Part shown: piece by piece, positions 24,668-32,507 of the stretch
Layout: each line of letters starts with the position of its first letter
Position numbering within the stretch: the first letter of the stretch is position 1
DNA from: Agromyces luteolus
Lineage (GTDB): Bacteria > Actinomycetota > Actinomycetes > Actinomycetales > Microbacteriaceae
Reading direction: 5' to 3'
NCBI RefSeq assembly: GCF_009729855.1
Contig: NZ_WODA01000026.1
Location: forward strand, 83,243-147,242
DNA: 64,000 nucleotides
Notes under the pieces: generated by a model
The model's input: only the letters and a program-made list of their open reading frames with translations
Databases searched by the model: none
What the model was told of the DNA's origin: nothing
Program-made: the position numbers and the translations under genes

Positions 24668-25852
24668 TCACGCGAGGGCGAACCGCAGCTCCGCCATCGC
24701 GGGCCCCGACCACACGGCGGTCTCGAGGTCGTCGCCGCGCACCGTGACGACCTTCCCGCCGCGCGCGATGACGAGCATCGCGAGCTGGGGCAGGAGGTCC
24801 CCGGCGTGCCGGCCGTCGGACAGCGTCTCGCCGTTGCCGTGGTCGGTCGCGAACTCGATCGCGCCCGACTCGTGGTCGAGCGTCCCGTTCACCGACGTGG
24901 TGAAGTCGAACCAGAGCCGCTCGACGGCGCCGTCGGCCGCGAGTCGGCCGATCGCGGCGAGGTCGCGCTCGACGCGGCCGGCGCTGCCGTCCGCGAGGCC
25001 CGTCAGTGCCGTCTTCGCCTCGTTCACGTTGAGCTGCGCGAGCTGCTGGCGCAGCTGCGCGTCGATCTCGGCCGCGCCGAGCCGGTCGGCACCGCCCTGC
25101 ACGCCGACCACCCGTCGGCCGTTGTGGGCGCGATCGAGGAACGAGCTGAGCAGCGGCTCGGCCGCGAACACGAACAGCGGCACCCTGGCCTCGGGATCGT
25201 GCTCCTGCAGTTCGTGCCAGACGGCGTCGGCGACGCGCTTGGCGTAGATGTCGTGGATCTCCGGGCGACGGTCGTCCTCGTTCATCCCGCGATCGCCGTG
25301 GCCGCCGCGGCGGCGCTGCCCGACGTCGCCGGGCACGCGGTTGGCGGCGTCGTCGAGGTTGCGGGGCAGGCTGGGATCGAGCGGCATCTGCTCGGCCCTG
25401 GCGGTCGGGAGCGCGTGCCAGAGCGCCCACTCGTTCGAGGAGAGGGTGACCGCGAAGGCCTCCTGGTCCTGGCTTGGCGCCCGGAGCAACTGCCCGAGCA
25501 CGAAGTGCGCGCCCACGTGGACGGCGTCGTCGAGGCGGTTCGGCAGGACGTAGACGTCCGTGAATCCGGGCGCGACGAAGATCGCGAGCGAACGGGAGAG
25601 CCCCGCCCAGAGCGTGCGGTCGGCGAGCACGGCGTCGCGCTCGGACTTGAGCGCGTCGACCTCGCCCGCCTCGGACCCGTCGATGCGGATCCGGTCGATG
25701 GCCTCGTCGAACGCGCTCTTCACGGCCACCTCGGCGCGCTCGCGCTCGCTGACCACGGGTGACGTGGCCGCGTAGATCGTGATCGCGGGGTGGTGCTCGC
25801 CCGCCAGCGTCGAGAAATCGGTCGTGGTGGGCAGTTCGTGGTGAACGGTCAT
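24668..25852 (-). CDS. baeRF-family protein (bacterial relative of archaeo-eukaryotic release factor)
   Basis: 394 residues. The order of segments matches bacterial eRF1-like (baeRF) proteins: an N-terminal domain with the ITIYAATSP strand, the SRSLAIFVAPGFTDVYVLPN segment, a central VPLFVFAAEPLLSSFLDRAH domain, and a C-terminal L7Ae-like part ending MLVIARGGKVVTVRGDD. These proteins are thought to associate with ribosomes, possibly in stress or hibernation; the role is inferred from relatives. GGGGGAGGGA lies upstream of ATG 25852, which I prefer over one nine codons earlier. Confidence 0.7.
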   Translation of the reverse strand: MTVHHELPTTTDFSTLAGEHHPAITIYAATSPVVSERERAEVAVKSAFDEAIDRIRIDGSEAGEVDALKSERDAVLADRTLWAGLSRSLAIFVAPGFTDVYVLPNRLDDAVHVGAHFVLGQLLRAPSQDQEAFAVTLSSNEWALWHALPTARAEQMPLDPSLPRNLDDAANRVPGDVGQRRRGGHGDRGMNEDDRRPEIHDIYAKRVADAVWHELQEHDPEARVPLFVFAAEPLLSSFLDRAHNGRRVVGVQGGADRLGAAEIDAQLRQQLAQLNVNEAKTALTGLADGSAGRVERDLAAIGRLAADGAVERLWFDFTTSVNGTLDHESGAIEFATDHGNGETLSDGRHAGDLLPQLAMLVIARGGKVVTVRGDDLETAVWSGPAMAELRFALA

Positions 25853-25957
25853 ACGTCCCTCCCCCAGGTCCGGCGACATCGTCGTCGCGTGTCCTTCAGC
25901 CTAGGAACCTCGACGCGGAAGCGACAGCCCCATTCGTCCACCACACGGGACGGCGCG

Positions 25958-25993
25958 TCGAACGGGCCCCGCGCGATCGCGGGGCCCGTTCGA
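25958..25993. terminator. Strong hairpin terminator for the FAD oxidoreductase gene
   Basis: A 16-bp perfect inverted repeat (arms 25958-25973 and 25978-25993, loop CGAT) sits 13 nt beyond the minus-strand stop at 26006. Arms read TCGAACGGGCCCCGCG and its complement. No T-run. Confidence 0.7.
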
Positions 25994-26005
25994 TGCGTGA
26001 CCGGG

Positions 26006-27484
26006 TCAGCGGCCGACGGGGTGGTTCGAGCGGATGACCCCCGTGGGGTCCACCGCGTGCTTGATCGCGCGCAGCCGCGCGAGCCGACCCTCGTCGCCGA
26101 AGAACCGCGAACCCGTCGTCCGGCGCTCGACGAAGTTCAGGTACTCGACGGGAGCGCGCCACGGCTCGATGCGCGAGAGCAGTCGCCCGAGTGAGGCGAC
26201 GACGGCCTCGATCGTCTCGGGCGCGGCGATCCCGACGCCGTAGACGAGGTACTCGGCCTCGAGACCGCCGACGGCCCCGGGGATCGGCAGGCCGCGATCG
26301 GCGGCCACCTCGAGCGCGGCCGACGGCGCGAACGCCCCGCCGAGGTGGCGGATCTCGGCCGACAGCAGCATGGTGTCGGCGTCCGGGCCGACGGCGGCGG
26401 CGAACGCGCGGACCGCGTCGGCGGGCAGGTCGGCGAGCATCATGCCGTCGCCGTGCCCCGGGGTCGGGCCGGGCGGGTCCATGTGCAGCTGCAACAGCTC
26501 GGCGGGCGCCTGCGGGTGCACGGAATCCATCGCGGGACCCAGCGCCCGCAGCGGGGCGAGCAGCGCGTCGGCGCGATCGGGCGACTCCTGGATGACGGCC
26601 TCGACGAGCACGAACGACTGCCCGGAGAGGAAGGGCGGCAGCTCGGGCATGGGCGGGAAGCGCAGCACGCGACCGACCGACGTGACCGTGTCGGGCACCG
26701 AGCGCGTCCACTCGGCCCACGCCTGCAGCACCTCCTCGGTGCGCTCGATCGGGAAGAACAGCGAGCCCGCGACGACCTGCTCGATCTCGAACAGACCGAA
26801 CTCGAGCGCCGTCACGACGCCGAAGTCGCCGCCGCCGCCGCGAACGGCCCAGAACAGCTCGGCATCATGCTGCGCGTCGACCCGGCGGAACTCGCCGTCG
26901 GCGGTCACGAGCTCGACGGCCGTCACGTGGTTGGCCGCGAGGCCGTGCGCGCGTCCCAGGAAGGAGACGCCGCCGCCGAGCGTGTAGCCGACCACGCCCA
27001 CGTCGTGGCTGGAGCCGGCGAGCGCGGCGAGGCCGTGCGGCGCGGTCGCGGCGACGACGTCGCCCCAGAGCACGCCGGGCTCGACGCGCGCGATGCGCTG
27101 GGTGGGCCGGACCTCGACCGCGCGCAGCTCGTGCGTGCGGAGGAGGATCGCGTCCGCGAGCCCATGGCCCTCGGCGAGCGGCGCGGCGTTGTGGCCGGTG
27201 GCCTGCGGCGCGACGGCGAGCCCGAGCTCGCGTGCGGCGCGGACGGTGCGGGCGACGTCGGCGACGGATGCCGCGACGACGACCGCGGCGGGACGCTGGT
27301 CGACGGCGAGGTTCCAGGCGAGGCGGTCGGCGTCGTAGCCGGCTTCGCCCGGCAGCGAGAGGCGGCCGTCGAGGCGCTCGGCGAGCAGCGCGAACGACTC
27401 GCGGAGCGACATGGCGGGGGCGGTGGTGGTGTCGGTGGCCGCCGCGGTCTCGGCCGCGACGGTCTGGGAGGCAAGCGGGTTCAC
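26006..27484 (-). CDS. FAD-linked oxidoreductase (berberine-bridge/6-hydroxynicotine oxidase type)
   Basis: 492 residues. FAD-binding type 4 (PCMH) domain at about 60-230: RPAAVVVAASVADVARTVRA, then GHN (His probably forming the covalent FAD bond), VEPGVLWGDVV, and the phosphate-binding YTLGGGVSFLGRAHG. The C-terminal BBE motif YLNFVE is near 450. It oxidises an alcohol or amine with O2, giving H2O2; substrate unknown. GTG 27484 has AAAGGA upstream, better placed than the frame's first ATG 78 nt earlier. A 12-nt-loop hairpin lies in its leader at 27523-27554. Confidence 0.85.
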   Translation of the reverse strand: MNPLASQTVAAETAAATDTTTAPAMSLRESFALLAERLDGRLSLPGEAGYDADRLAWNLAVDQRPAAVVVAASVADVARTVRAARELGLAVAPQATGHNAAPLAEGHGLADAILLRTHELRAVEVRPTQRIARVEPGVLWGDVVAATAPHGLAALAGSSHDVGVVGYTLGGGVSFLGRAHGLAANHVTAVELVTADGEFRRVDAQHDAELFWAVRGGGGDFGVVTALEFGLFEIEQVVAGSLFFPIERTEEVLQAWAEWTRSVPDTVTSVGRVLRFPPMPELPPFLSGQSFVLVEAVIQESPDRADALLAPLRALGPAMDSVHPQAPAELLQLHMDPPGPTPGHGDGMMLADLPADAVRAFAAAVGPDADTMLLSAEIRHLGGAFAPSAALEVAADRGLPIPGAVGGLEAEYLVYGVGIAAPETIEAVVASLGRLLSRIEPWRAPVEYLNFVERRTTGSRFFGDEGRLARLRAIKHAVDPTGVIRSNHPVGR

Positions 27485-27522
27485 TGGTGGTCCTTTCACG
27501 GGGTGATGGTCGCGGGCCGGGC

Positions 27523-27554
27523 GGCGGCCGTCCAGGCCAGGTCCGACGGCCGCC
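27523..27554. terminator. 10-bp inverted repeat in the 27485-27725 spacer
   Basis: GGCGGCCGTC (27523-27532) and GACGGCCGCC (27545-27554), 12-nt loop. It lies in the leader of the FAD oxidoreductase and about 18 nt past a minus-strand stop at 27572 that ends a startless open frame. Either a leader structure or a relic terminator. Nothing else is visible in this 241-nt spacer. Confidence 0.4.
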
Positions 27555-27725
27555 CGGATCACCGGGGGCGCTCACGACACGAGTTCCATCCAATGGGGCG
27601 GGAGGCCCTCGAGGATCAGGAGGATCCCGCCGATCCGCTCAGGGTTATCCCGCGCATCCGCCGACGTCTCGGCCTGCGCCCACCCGCCCGGAATACCGCG
27701 CCCGCGGGCCCGGTTGCAGTGGGGG

Positions 27726-28775
27726 ATGCCTCTCTCCCCACGTCTCTCGGTGCTCGACCTCGTCCCCGTGCGGAGCGGGCAGTCCTCGTCGGAGGCCCTC
27801 GCGGCATCCGTCGCCCTCGCGCAGGCCGCCGACCGGCTCGGCTTCACCCGATACTGGTTCGCCGAGCACCACAACATGCCGTCGGTGGCCTCGACGACGC
27901 CTCCGGTCCTCATCGCGGCGACGGCCGCGCGCACGGAGCGCATCCGCGTCGGCTCGGGCGGCGTCATGCTGCCGAACCACGCGCCGCTCGTCGTCGCCGA
28001 GCAGTTCGCGGCGCTCGAGGCGCTCGCGCCGGGTCGCATCGACCTCGGCATCGGACGCGCGCCGGGCAGCGACCCCGTGATCACCCAGCTCCTCCGCGTG
28101 AGCGGGCCGACCGCCGACGTCGACCGGTTCCCCGACCACGTCGCCGACATCCTGAGCCTGCTCTCGCCCGACGGTGCGACGCTGCGCCTGACGAGCGGCC
28201 GCGAGTACCCGATCCAGGCGACGCCCGCCGCGACGGACGTCCCCGAGCTGTGGCTGCTCGGCAGCTCCGACTACTCGGCGCGGCTCGCGGCCGAGCTCGG
28301 CCTGCCGTACGTGTTCGCCAACCACTTCTCGGGCGAGGGCCTCGAGCAGGCGCTCGACCTCTACCGCACCGGGTACCGGCCGAGCGAGCGGCACCCGGCG
28401 CCGCAGACGATCCTCACGCTGAACGCGGTCGTCGCCGACACCGTCGACGAGGCCGAGGCCCGCGCGCTCCCGCAGCTCCGGGCGATGGCGCGCCTGCGTC
28501 TGAACCGCCCGATGCGCCCGCTCGAGACCGTCGAGGAGGCCGCCACTGCTGCGCGCGACTCCGACGCCGAGGACGTCGTCGCGCGCATGCGCACCCGTTG
28601 GGTGATCGGCGAAGCGGATGCCGCGGCATCCGCCGTTCGCGCCCTCGCCGAGCGGCACGGCATCGACGAGGTCATGGTCGCGCCGATCGCGGGCGCGCGT
28701 GCCGACGAGCCGCCGGATGCCGCTCCGGGCCGCGTGCGCACGCTCGAACTGCTCGCGGAGCGCCTCGCCGCGTAG
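27726..28775 (+). CDS. LLM-class flavin-dependent monooxygenase (MsnO8/alkanal-monooxygenase-like)
   Basis: 349 residues, luciferase-like TIM barrel. SPRLSVLDLVPVRSGQSS, RYWFAEHHNMPSVASTTPPV and RVGSGGVMLPNHAPLVVAEQ are the diagnostic motifs of the FMN-type LLM branch often named MsnO8. It differs from the F420 type encoded at 23045. ATG 27726 follows GTGGGGG; a TTG four codons earlier is possible. Substrate unknown. Probably cytoplasmic and monocistronic: the downstream DUF4956 gene begins 139 bp later. Confidence 0.85.
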   Translation: MPLSPRLSVLDLVPVRSGQSSSEALAASVALAQAADRLGFTRYWFAEHHNMPSVASTTPPVLIAATAARTERIRVGSGGVMLPNHAPLVVAEQFAALEALAPGRIDLGIGRAPGSDPVITQLLRVSGPTADVDRFPDHVADILSLLSPDGATLRLTSGREYPIQATPAATDVPELWLLGSSDYSARLAAELGLPYVFANHFSGEGLEQALDLYRTGYRPSERHPAPQTILTLNAVVADTVDEAEARALPQLRAMARLRLNRPMRPLETVEEAATAARDSDAEDVVARMRTRWVIGEADAAASAVRALAERHGIDEVMVAPIAGARADEPPDAAPGRVRTLELLAERLAA

Positions 28776-28914
28776 CGGACTGCACCGGCACGCACGCGGC
28801 GCGGCGCGCTCAGGCGACCCGCACGACGCTCATAGGAACGTCATCGGATCGCCACAGGATCCACCTCGAGCCGTCCGGCTTCATGGGTACTCCCACACAC
28901 GTTCGGAGCCCCCC

Positions 28915-29592
28915 ATGGACCAGACCCTCCTCATCGTCGCCGACCTCGTCGCCGTCGCCCTGCTCACCTTCGCGCTCTACTTCCCGCGCCATCGGCGACG
29001 CGACCTCGTGGTCGCCTACCTCACGGTCAACGTGGGCGTGCTCGCGGTATCGCTCGTGCTCGGATCGAGCACGATCGGCGCCGGGCTCGGGCTGGGCCTG
29101 TTCGGCGTGCTGTCGATCATCCGGCTGCGGTCGAGCGAGATCGAGCAGCACGAGGTCGCGTACTACTTCGCGGCGCTCGCGATCGGTCTCCTCGGCGGCC
29201 TGGGGGCGAGCTTCGGCTGGCTGACGATCGGCCTCATGGTGCTCGTGCTCGCGGTGCTCGCCGTCGGCGACCACCCGGCGCTCTTCCGCCGGTCACGCCA
29301 GCAGGTTCTCGTGCTCGACCGGGCGTTCTCCGACGAGCGCGAGCTGCACGACCACCTCGGCACCCTGCTCGGCGCGCGGATCCGGTCGGCGCGCGTCGAC
29401 GAGCTCGACCTCGTCGACGACACGACGACCGTGACGGTGCGCTTCGACGCACCGAGGTCGAACCGAGCGGATGTCGCGGCGCGGCGCCTCGCGCCGCCTG
29501 CCACGTCGAGCGGCGCCGGCGATCCGGTCGGGCTCGACGCCCCCACGGCCGGGTCCGGGCGCGCCGCGCAGTACGAGGGAGCGGGACGATGA
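28915..29592 (+). CDS. DUF4956 membrane protein
   Basis: 225 residues. Four hydrophobic helices in the first 125 residues: about 5-22, 32-50, 52-70 (GLGLGLFGVLSIIRLRSSEI is the DUF4956 hallmark) and 80-125. A cytoplasmic C-terminal alpha/beta domain (about 130-190) is followed by a disordered tail. DUF4956 proteins typically sit beside VTC polyphosphate-polymerase-like genes, as here, where the next gene overlaps by ATGA. Likely a membrane partner of that protein. GGAG lies a few nt before ATG 28915; the open frame runs further upstream through the neighbour. Confidence 0.85.
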   Translation: MDQTLLIVADLVAVALLTFALYFPRHRRRDLVVAYLTVNVGVLAVSLVLGSSTIGAGLGLGLFGVLSIIRLRSSEIEQHEVAYYFAALAIGLLGGLGASFGWLTIGLMVLVLAVLAVGDHPALFRRSRQQVLVLDRAFSDERELHDHLGTLLGARIRSARVDELDLVDDTTTVTVRFDAPRSNRADVAARRLAPPATSSGAGDPVGLDAPTAGSGRAAQYEGAGR

Positions 29593-30434
29593 CCGCGCGG
29601 CACGCGGCATCCGGCACCCCGGCGGCGCTCGCGCTGCTCGATGCGGTCGAAGGCGTCGACCTCGCGGGCCTGAACGCCGAGGCCGAGCTGCAGACCCGCA
29701 TCGACCGGAAGTACATGCTGCCGATCGAGGCCCTCCCCGGGATCCTCGGGCGCCTGCCCGACGGGGTCCGCGTGCTCGACCTCGACGGCACCCGGGCGAG
29801 CGCATACGAGTCGGTCTACTTCGACACCCCCGAGCTCACGAGCTTCCGCCTGGCGGCGCACGCACGCCGGCGTCGCTTCAAGATCCGCACGCGCTCCTAC
29901 GTCGAGTCCGAGGCGAGCTTCCTCGAGGTGAAGACCCGCGGCGGCCGGGCGCTCACCGTCAAGGACCGCATCGCGGTCGACCCCGCATCCGCCGATGCGC
30001 TCACGGGCGAGGCCCGCGCGTACGCCGACCAGGTGCTCGCGGAAGCCGGCATCGGCGAACTCGGCCGGGCGAGCCTCGACCCCGTGCTCACGACCTCGTA
30101 CCGACGCGCGACCCTCCTGCTCCCGGCCGAGACGGGGCGGCCCGCGAGCCGCGCCACGATCGACGTCGACCTCGCCTGGATCGACCGCGGCGTCGACGGC
30201 CGGTTCGGCCGCGTGCTCCGCACGCCCGGCTCCGCGATCGTCGAGACGAAGTCCGGCTCGCAGGCCGGCGCCGTCGACCGACTGCTCTGGTCGGCGGGTC
30301 ACCGCCCGACGCGCGTCTCCAAGTACGCCACCGGACTCGCCGCGATCAGGCCCGACCTGCCCGCCAACCGCTGGACGCGCGTCATCGACCGCCACTTCCG
30401 CACCGCGGCCGCCACGACCGAGCCGCTCGGCTGA
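29589..30434 (+). CDS. VTC-domain protein (polyphosphate-polymerase-like)
   Basis: 281 residues. A single VTC tunnel domain: ELQTRIDRKYMLP at the start supplies the basic residues, YESVYFDTPEL, RRRRFKIRTRSYVESEASFLE, VKTRGGR, and a late VETKSG with the conserved Glu and Lys. In yeast Vtc4 this fold makes polyphosphate from ATP; bacterial homologues are mostly untested. It overlaps DUF4956 by 4 nt and is followed 77 bp later by a secreted carbohydrate-binding protein. The three are probably one operon linking a membrane, a polyphosphate-type enzyme and the cell surface. Confidence 0.85.
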   Translation: MTARHAASGTPAALALLDAVEGVDLAGLNAEAELQTRIDRKYMLPIEALPGILGRLPDGVRVLDLDGTRASAYESVYFDTPELTSFRLAAHARRRRFKIRTRSYVESEASFLEVKTRGGRALTVKDRIAVDPASADALTGEARAYADQVLAEAGIGELGRASLDPVLTTSYRRATLLLPAETGRPASRATIDVDLAWIDRGVDGRFGRVLRTPGSAIVETKSGSQAGAVDRLLWSAGHRPTRVSKYATGLAAIRPDLPANRWTRVIDRHFRTAAATTEPLG

Positions 30435-30511
30435 GCGACCCGCAGCCACGCGCCGCGCCCTGCCACTTCGAAACCCATCCCCGCACGACCGTCCCCACGA
30501 AAGGACCTGCC

Positions 30512-32308
30512 ATGACCCTCTTCCGATTCCCCCGCACCCCCGCCGTCGACGGTCGCCGCACCACCCCGGCACGCCGGCCCTGGCTCGTCGCCGCGCGCGT
30601 CGCGCCGATCGTGCTCGCCGGCACCCTCGTGTTCGCGGGCTGCACCGCGACGACCGCCGCGAGCACGGACGACGGCTCGGCGAGCACCGACTCGACCGTG
30701 TCGCTCGCGGCCGCGGCATCCGTCGACCCCGGCGTCACCGCCGCCGAGGCCATGGCCGCCAACGAGGACCCGCCCGGTGAGGACGGCGACGACACGTGGG
30801 ATGCGGCCGACGAGATCGCTATCACGCTCGACGGCGGCACCGCGACGGTCGACGACGCGTCGGGCGACGTGAGCGGAGTGAGCGTCGACGGCGACACGGT
30901 GACGATCACGGCCGCCGGCACCTACCGCCTGAGCGGCGAACTCGCCGGCCAGGTCGTCGTCGACACCGAGGACGAGGGGCTCGTGCGCCTCATCCTCGAC
31001 GGCGTCGACATCTCGAGCGAGTCGACCGCCGCCCTCGCGATCACGAACGCCGACCGCGCGCAGGTCGTGCTCGCCGACGGCAGCGAGAACACGCTCGCCG
31101 ACACGTCGAGCTACGCCGAGGACGCCGAGGTCAACGCCGCGCTGTTCAGTTCGGCCGACCTCGAGATCGCCGGCAGCGGTTCGCTGACCGTGCAGGGCAA
31201 CGGCAACGACGGCATCGCCTCGAAGGACGGCCTGCTCGTCTCGGGCGGCGAGATCACGGTCGACGCGGTCGACGACGGCATCCGCGGCAAGGACGAGATG
31301 ATGATCGAGGGCGGCACCGTCACGGTGACCGCCGGCGGCGACGGCCTGAAGGCCGACAATGCCGAGGAGGCCGACCGCGGCTGGATCGCGATCGCGGGCG
31401 GCTCCGTCACTGTCGACGCGGGCGGCGACGGCCTCGACGCGGCGACCGACGTCGTGATCTGGGGCGGCACGCTCGACGTGACCGCCGGCGGCGGGGCGGG
31501 CGGCACCGTCTCGGAGGACACGTCGACCAAGGGCGTCAAGGGCGCGGTCTCGGTGATCGTCGACGGCGGCGAGGTCACGGTCGACGCGGCCGACGACGCC
31601 GTCCACACCGACAACACGGCCCACCTCGCGAACGGCTCGATCACGGTCGCGACCGGCGACGACGGCGTGCACGCCGAGGTCGCGCTGACGGTGTCGGGCG
31701 GATCGCTCGACGTGACGACGTCGTACGAGGCCCTCGAGGCCGACGCCATCGCCATCGCCGGCGGCGACATCTCGGTCACCGCCTCCGACGACGGACTCAA
31801 CGCCGGCAGCTCGCTCGAGATCTCGAGCGGCGCTCTCGTCGTCGACGCCGAGGGCGACGGACTCGACTCGAACGGCACCATCGCGATGTCGGGCGGCGAC
31901 GTCGTCGTGAACGGTCCGACCGGCCAGGGCAACGGCGCGCTCGACGTCGACGGCGGCTTCGACATCACCGGGGGCACGCTCGTCGCGGGCGGATCGTCGG
32001 GCATGGCCGTGGCGCCCTCGGCGGATGCCGCGCAGGCGTCGGTGCTCGTCGCGTTCTCGCAGCAGGTGGCCGCAGGCACGGAGCTCCAGGTCGTCTCCTC
32101 CGACGGCACCGTCGTCGCGACCTACGCGGCCGCGAAGACCGTCGGCTCGCTCGCGGTGTCGACCGCCGACCTCGTGAACGGCGAGACCTACACGGTCACG
32201 GCGAACGGCCAGGCCGTCGGCTCGGCGGTCGCCGGCGAGCAGGTGGCGGGCATGGGCGGCCCCGGCGGCGGCATGGGTGGCGGCGGCGCCCCGGCCCCGC
32301 GCGGCTGA
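30512..32308 (+). CDS. Beta-helical carbohydrate-binding lipoprotein (Cthe_2159/DUF4353 family)
   Basis: 598 residues. The signal peptide with lipobox LVFAGC (Cys near residue 43) predicts a surface lipoprotein. From about 105 to 500 it is a right-handed beta-helix made of 20-25-residue turns such as GGEITVDAVDDGIRGKDEM and GGSVTVDAGGDGLDAATDV, rich in Asp and Gly, as in the calcium-dependent polygalacturonate/cellulose-binding protein Cthe_2159. The C-terminus ends in a Gly/Met-rich tail. AAAGGA precedes ATG 30512. Third gene of the DUF4956-VTC group; it likely binds or anchors an extracellular polymer. Confidence 0.85.
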   Translation: MTLFRFPRTPAVDGRRTTPARRPWLVAARVAPIVLAGTLVFAGCTATTAASTDDGSASTDSTVSLAAAASVDPGVTAAEAMAANEDPPGEDGDDTWDAADEIAITLDGGTATVDDASGDVSGVSVDGDTVTITAAGTYRLSGELAGQVVVDTEDEGLVRLILDGVDISSESTAALAITNADRAQVVLADGSENTLADTSSYAEDAEVNAALFSSADLEIAGSGSLTVQGNGNDGIASKDGLLVSGGEITVDAVDDGIRGKDEMMIEGGTVTVTAGGDGLKADNAEEADRGWIAIAGGSVTVDAGGDGLDAATDVVIWGGTLDVTAGGGAGGTVSEDTSTKGVKGAVSVIVDGGEVTVDAADDAVHTDNTAHLANGSITVATGDDGVHAEVALTVSGGSLDVTTSYEALEADAIAIAGGDISVTASDDGLNAGSSLEISSGALVVDAEGDGLDSNGTIAMSGGDVVVNGPTGQGNGALDVDGGFDITGGTLVAGGSSGMAVAPSADAAQASVLVAFSQQVAAGTELQVVSSDGTVVATYAAAKTVGSLAVSTADLVNGETYTVTANGQAVGSAVAGEQVAGMGGPGGGMGGGGAPAPRG

Positions 32309-32331
32309 CGCGGCTGCGGCGCCGCCAGTGC

Positions 32332-32395
32332 GAGCGCATGAGAATCCACCAGACAGCCCCACAGCAGGCGCCGTCCGCAGGTTTCTCATGCGCTC
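32332..32395. repeat. Palindromic repeat, copy 1 (GAGCGCATGAGAA...TTCTCATGCGCTC)
   Basis: 13-bp perfect arms at 32332-32344 and 32383-32395 enclose a spacer containing CAGGCGCCGT and CGCAGG. A second diverged copy follows at 32418. Located 24 nt past the stop of the beta-helix gene. Confidence 0.8.
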
Positions 32396-32417
32396 GTCTC
32401 TGCGGCCCCGGATCAGT

Positions 32418-32473
32418 GCATGAGAATCCGCCCGATGATGCCGTGACAGGCGCCGTTCGCAGGATTCTCATGC
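32418..32473. repeat. Palindromic repeat, copy 2 (GCATGAGAATCC...GGATTCTCATGC)
   Basis: 12-bp perfect arms at 32418-32429 and 32462-32473; the spacer again has CAGGCGCCGT and CGCAGG. Same family as copy 1. The two lie between converging genes and may also serve as a two-way terminator. Confidence 0.8.
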
Positions 32474-32507
32474 GCTTCGCTGACGCGCCCCGCGGCCGCG
32501 CGAGCGC

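Noticed and set aside
28618..28914. N-terminal extension of the DUF4956 frame
   Set aside because: Overlaps the preceding monooxygenase gene in another frame and has no ribosome site; the membrane protein starts cleanly at 28915.
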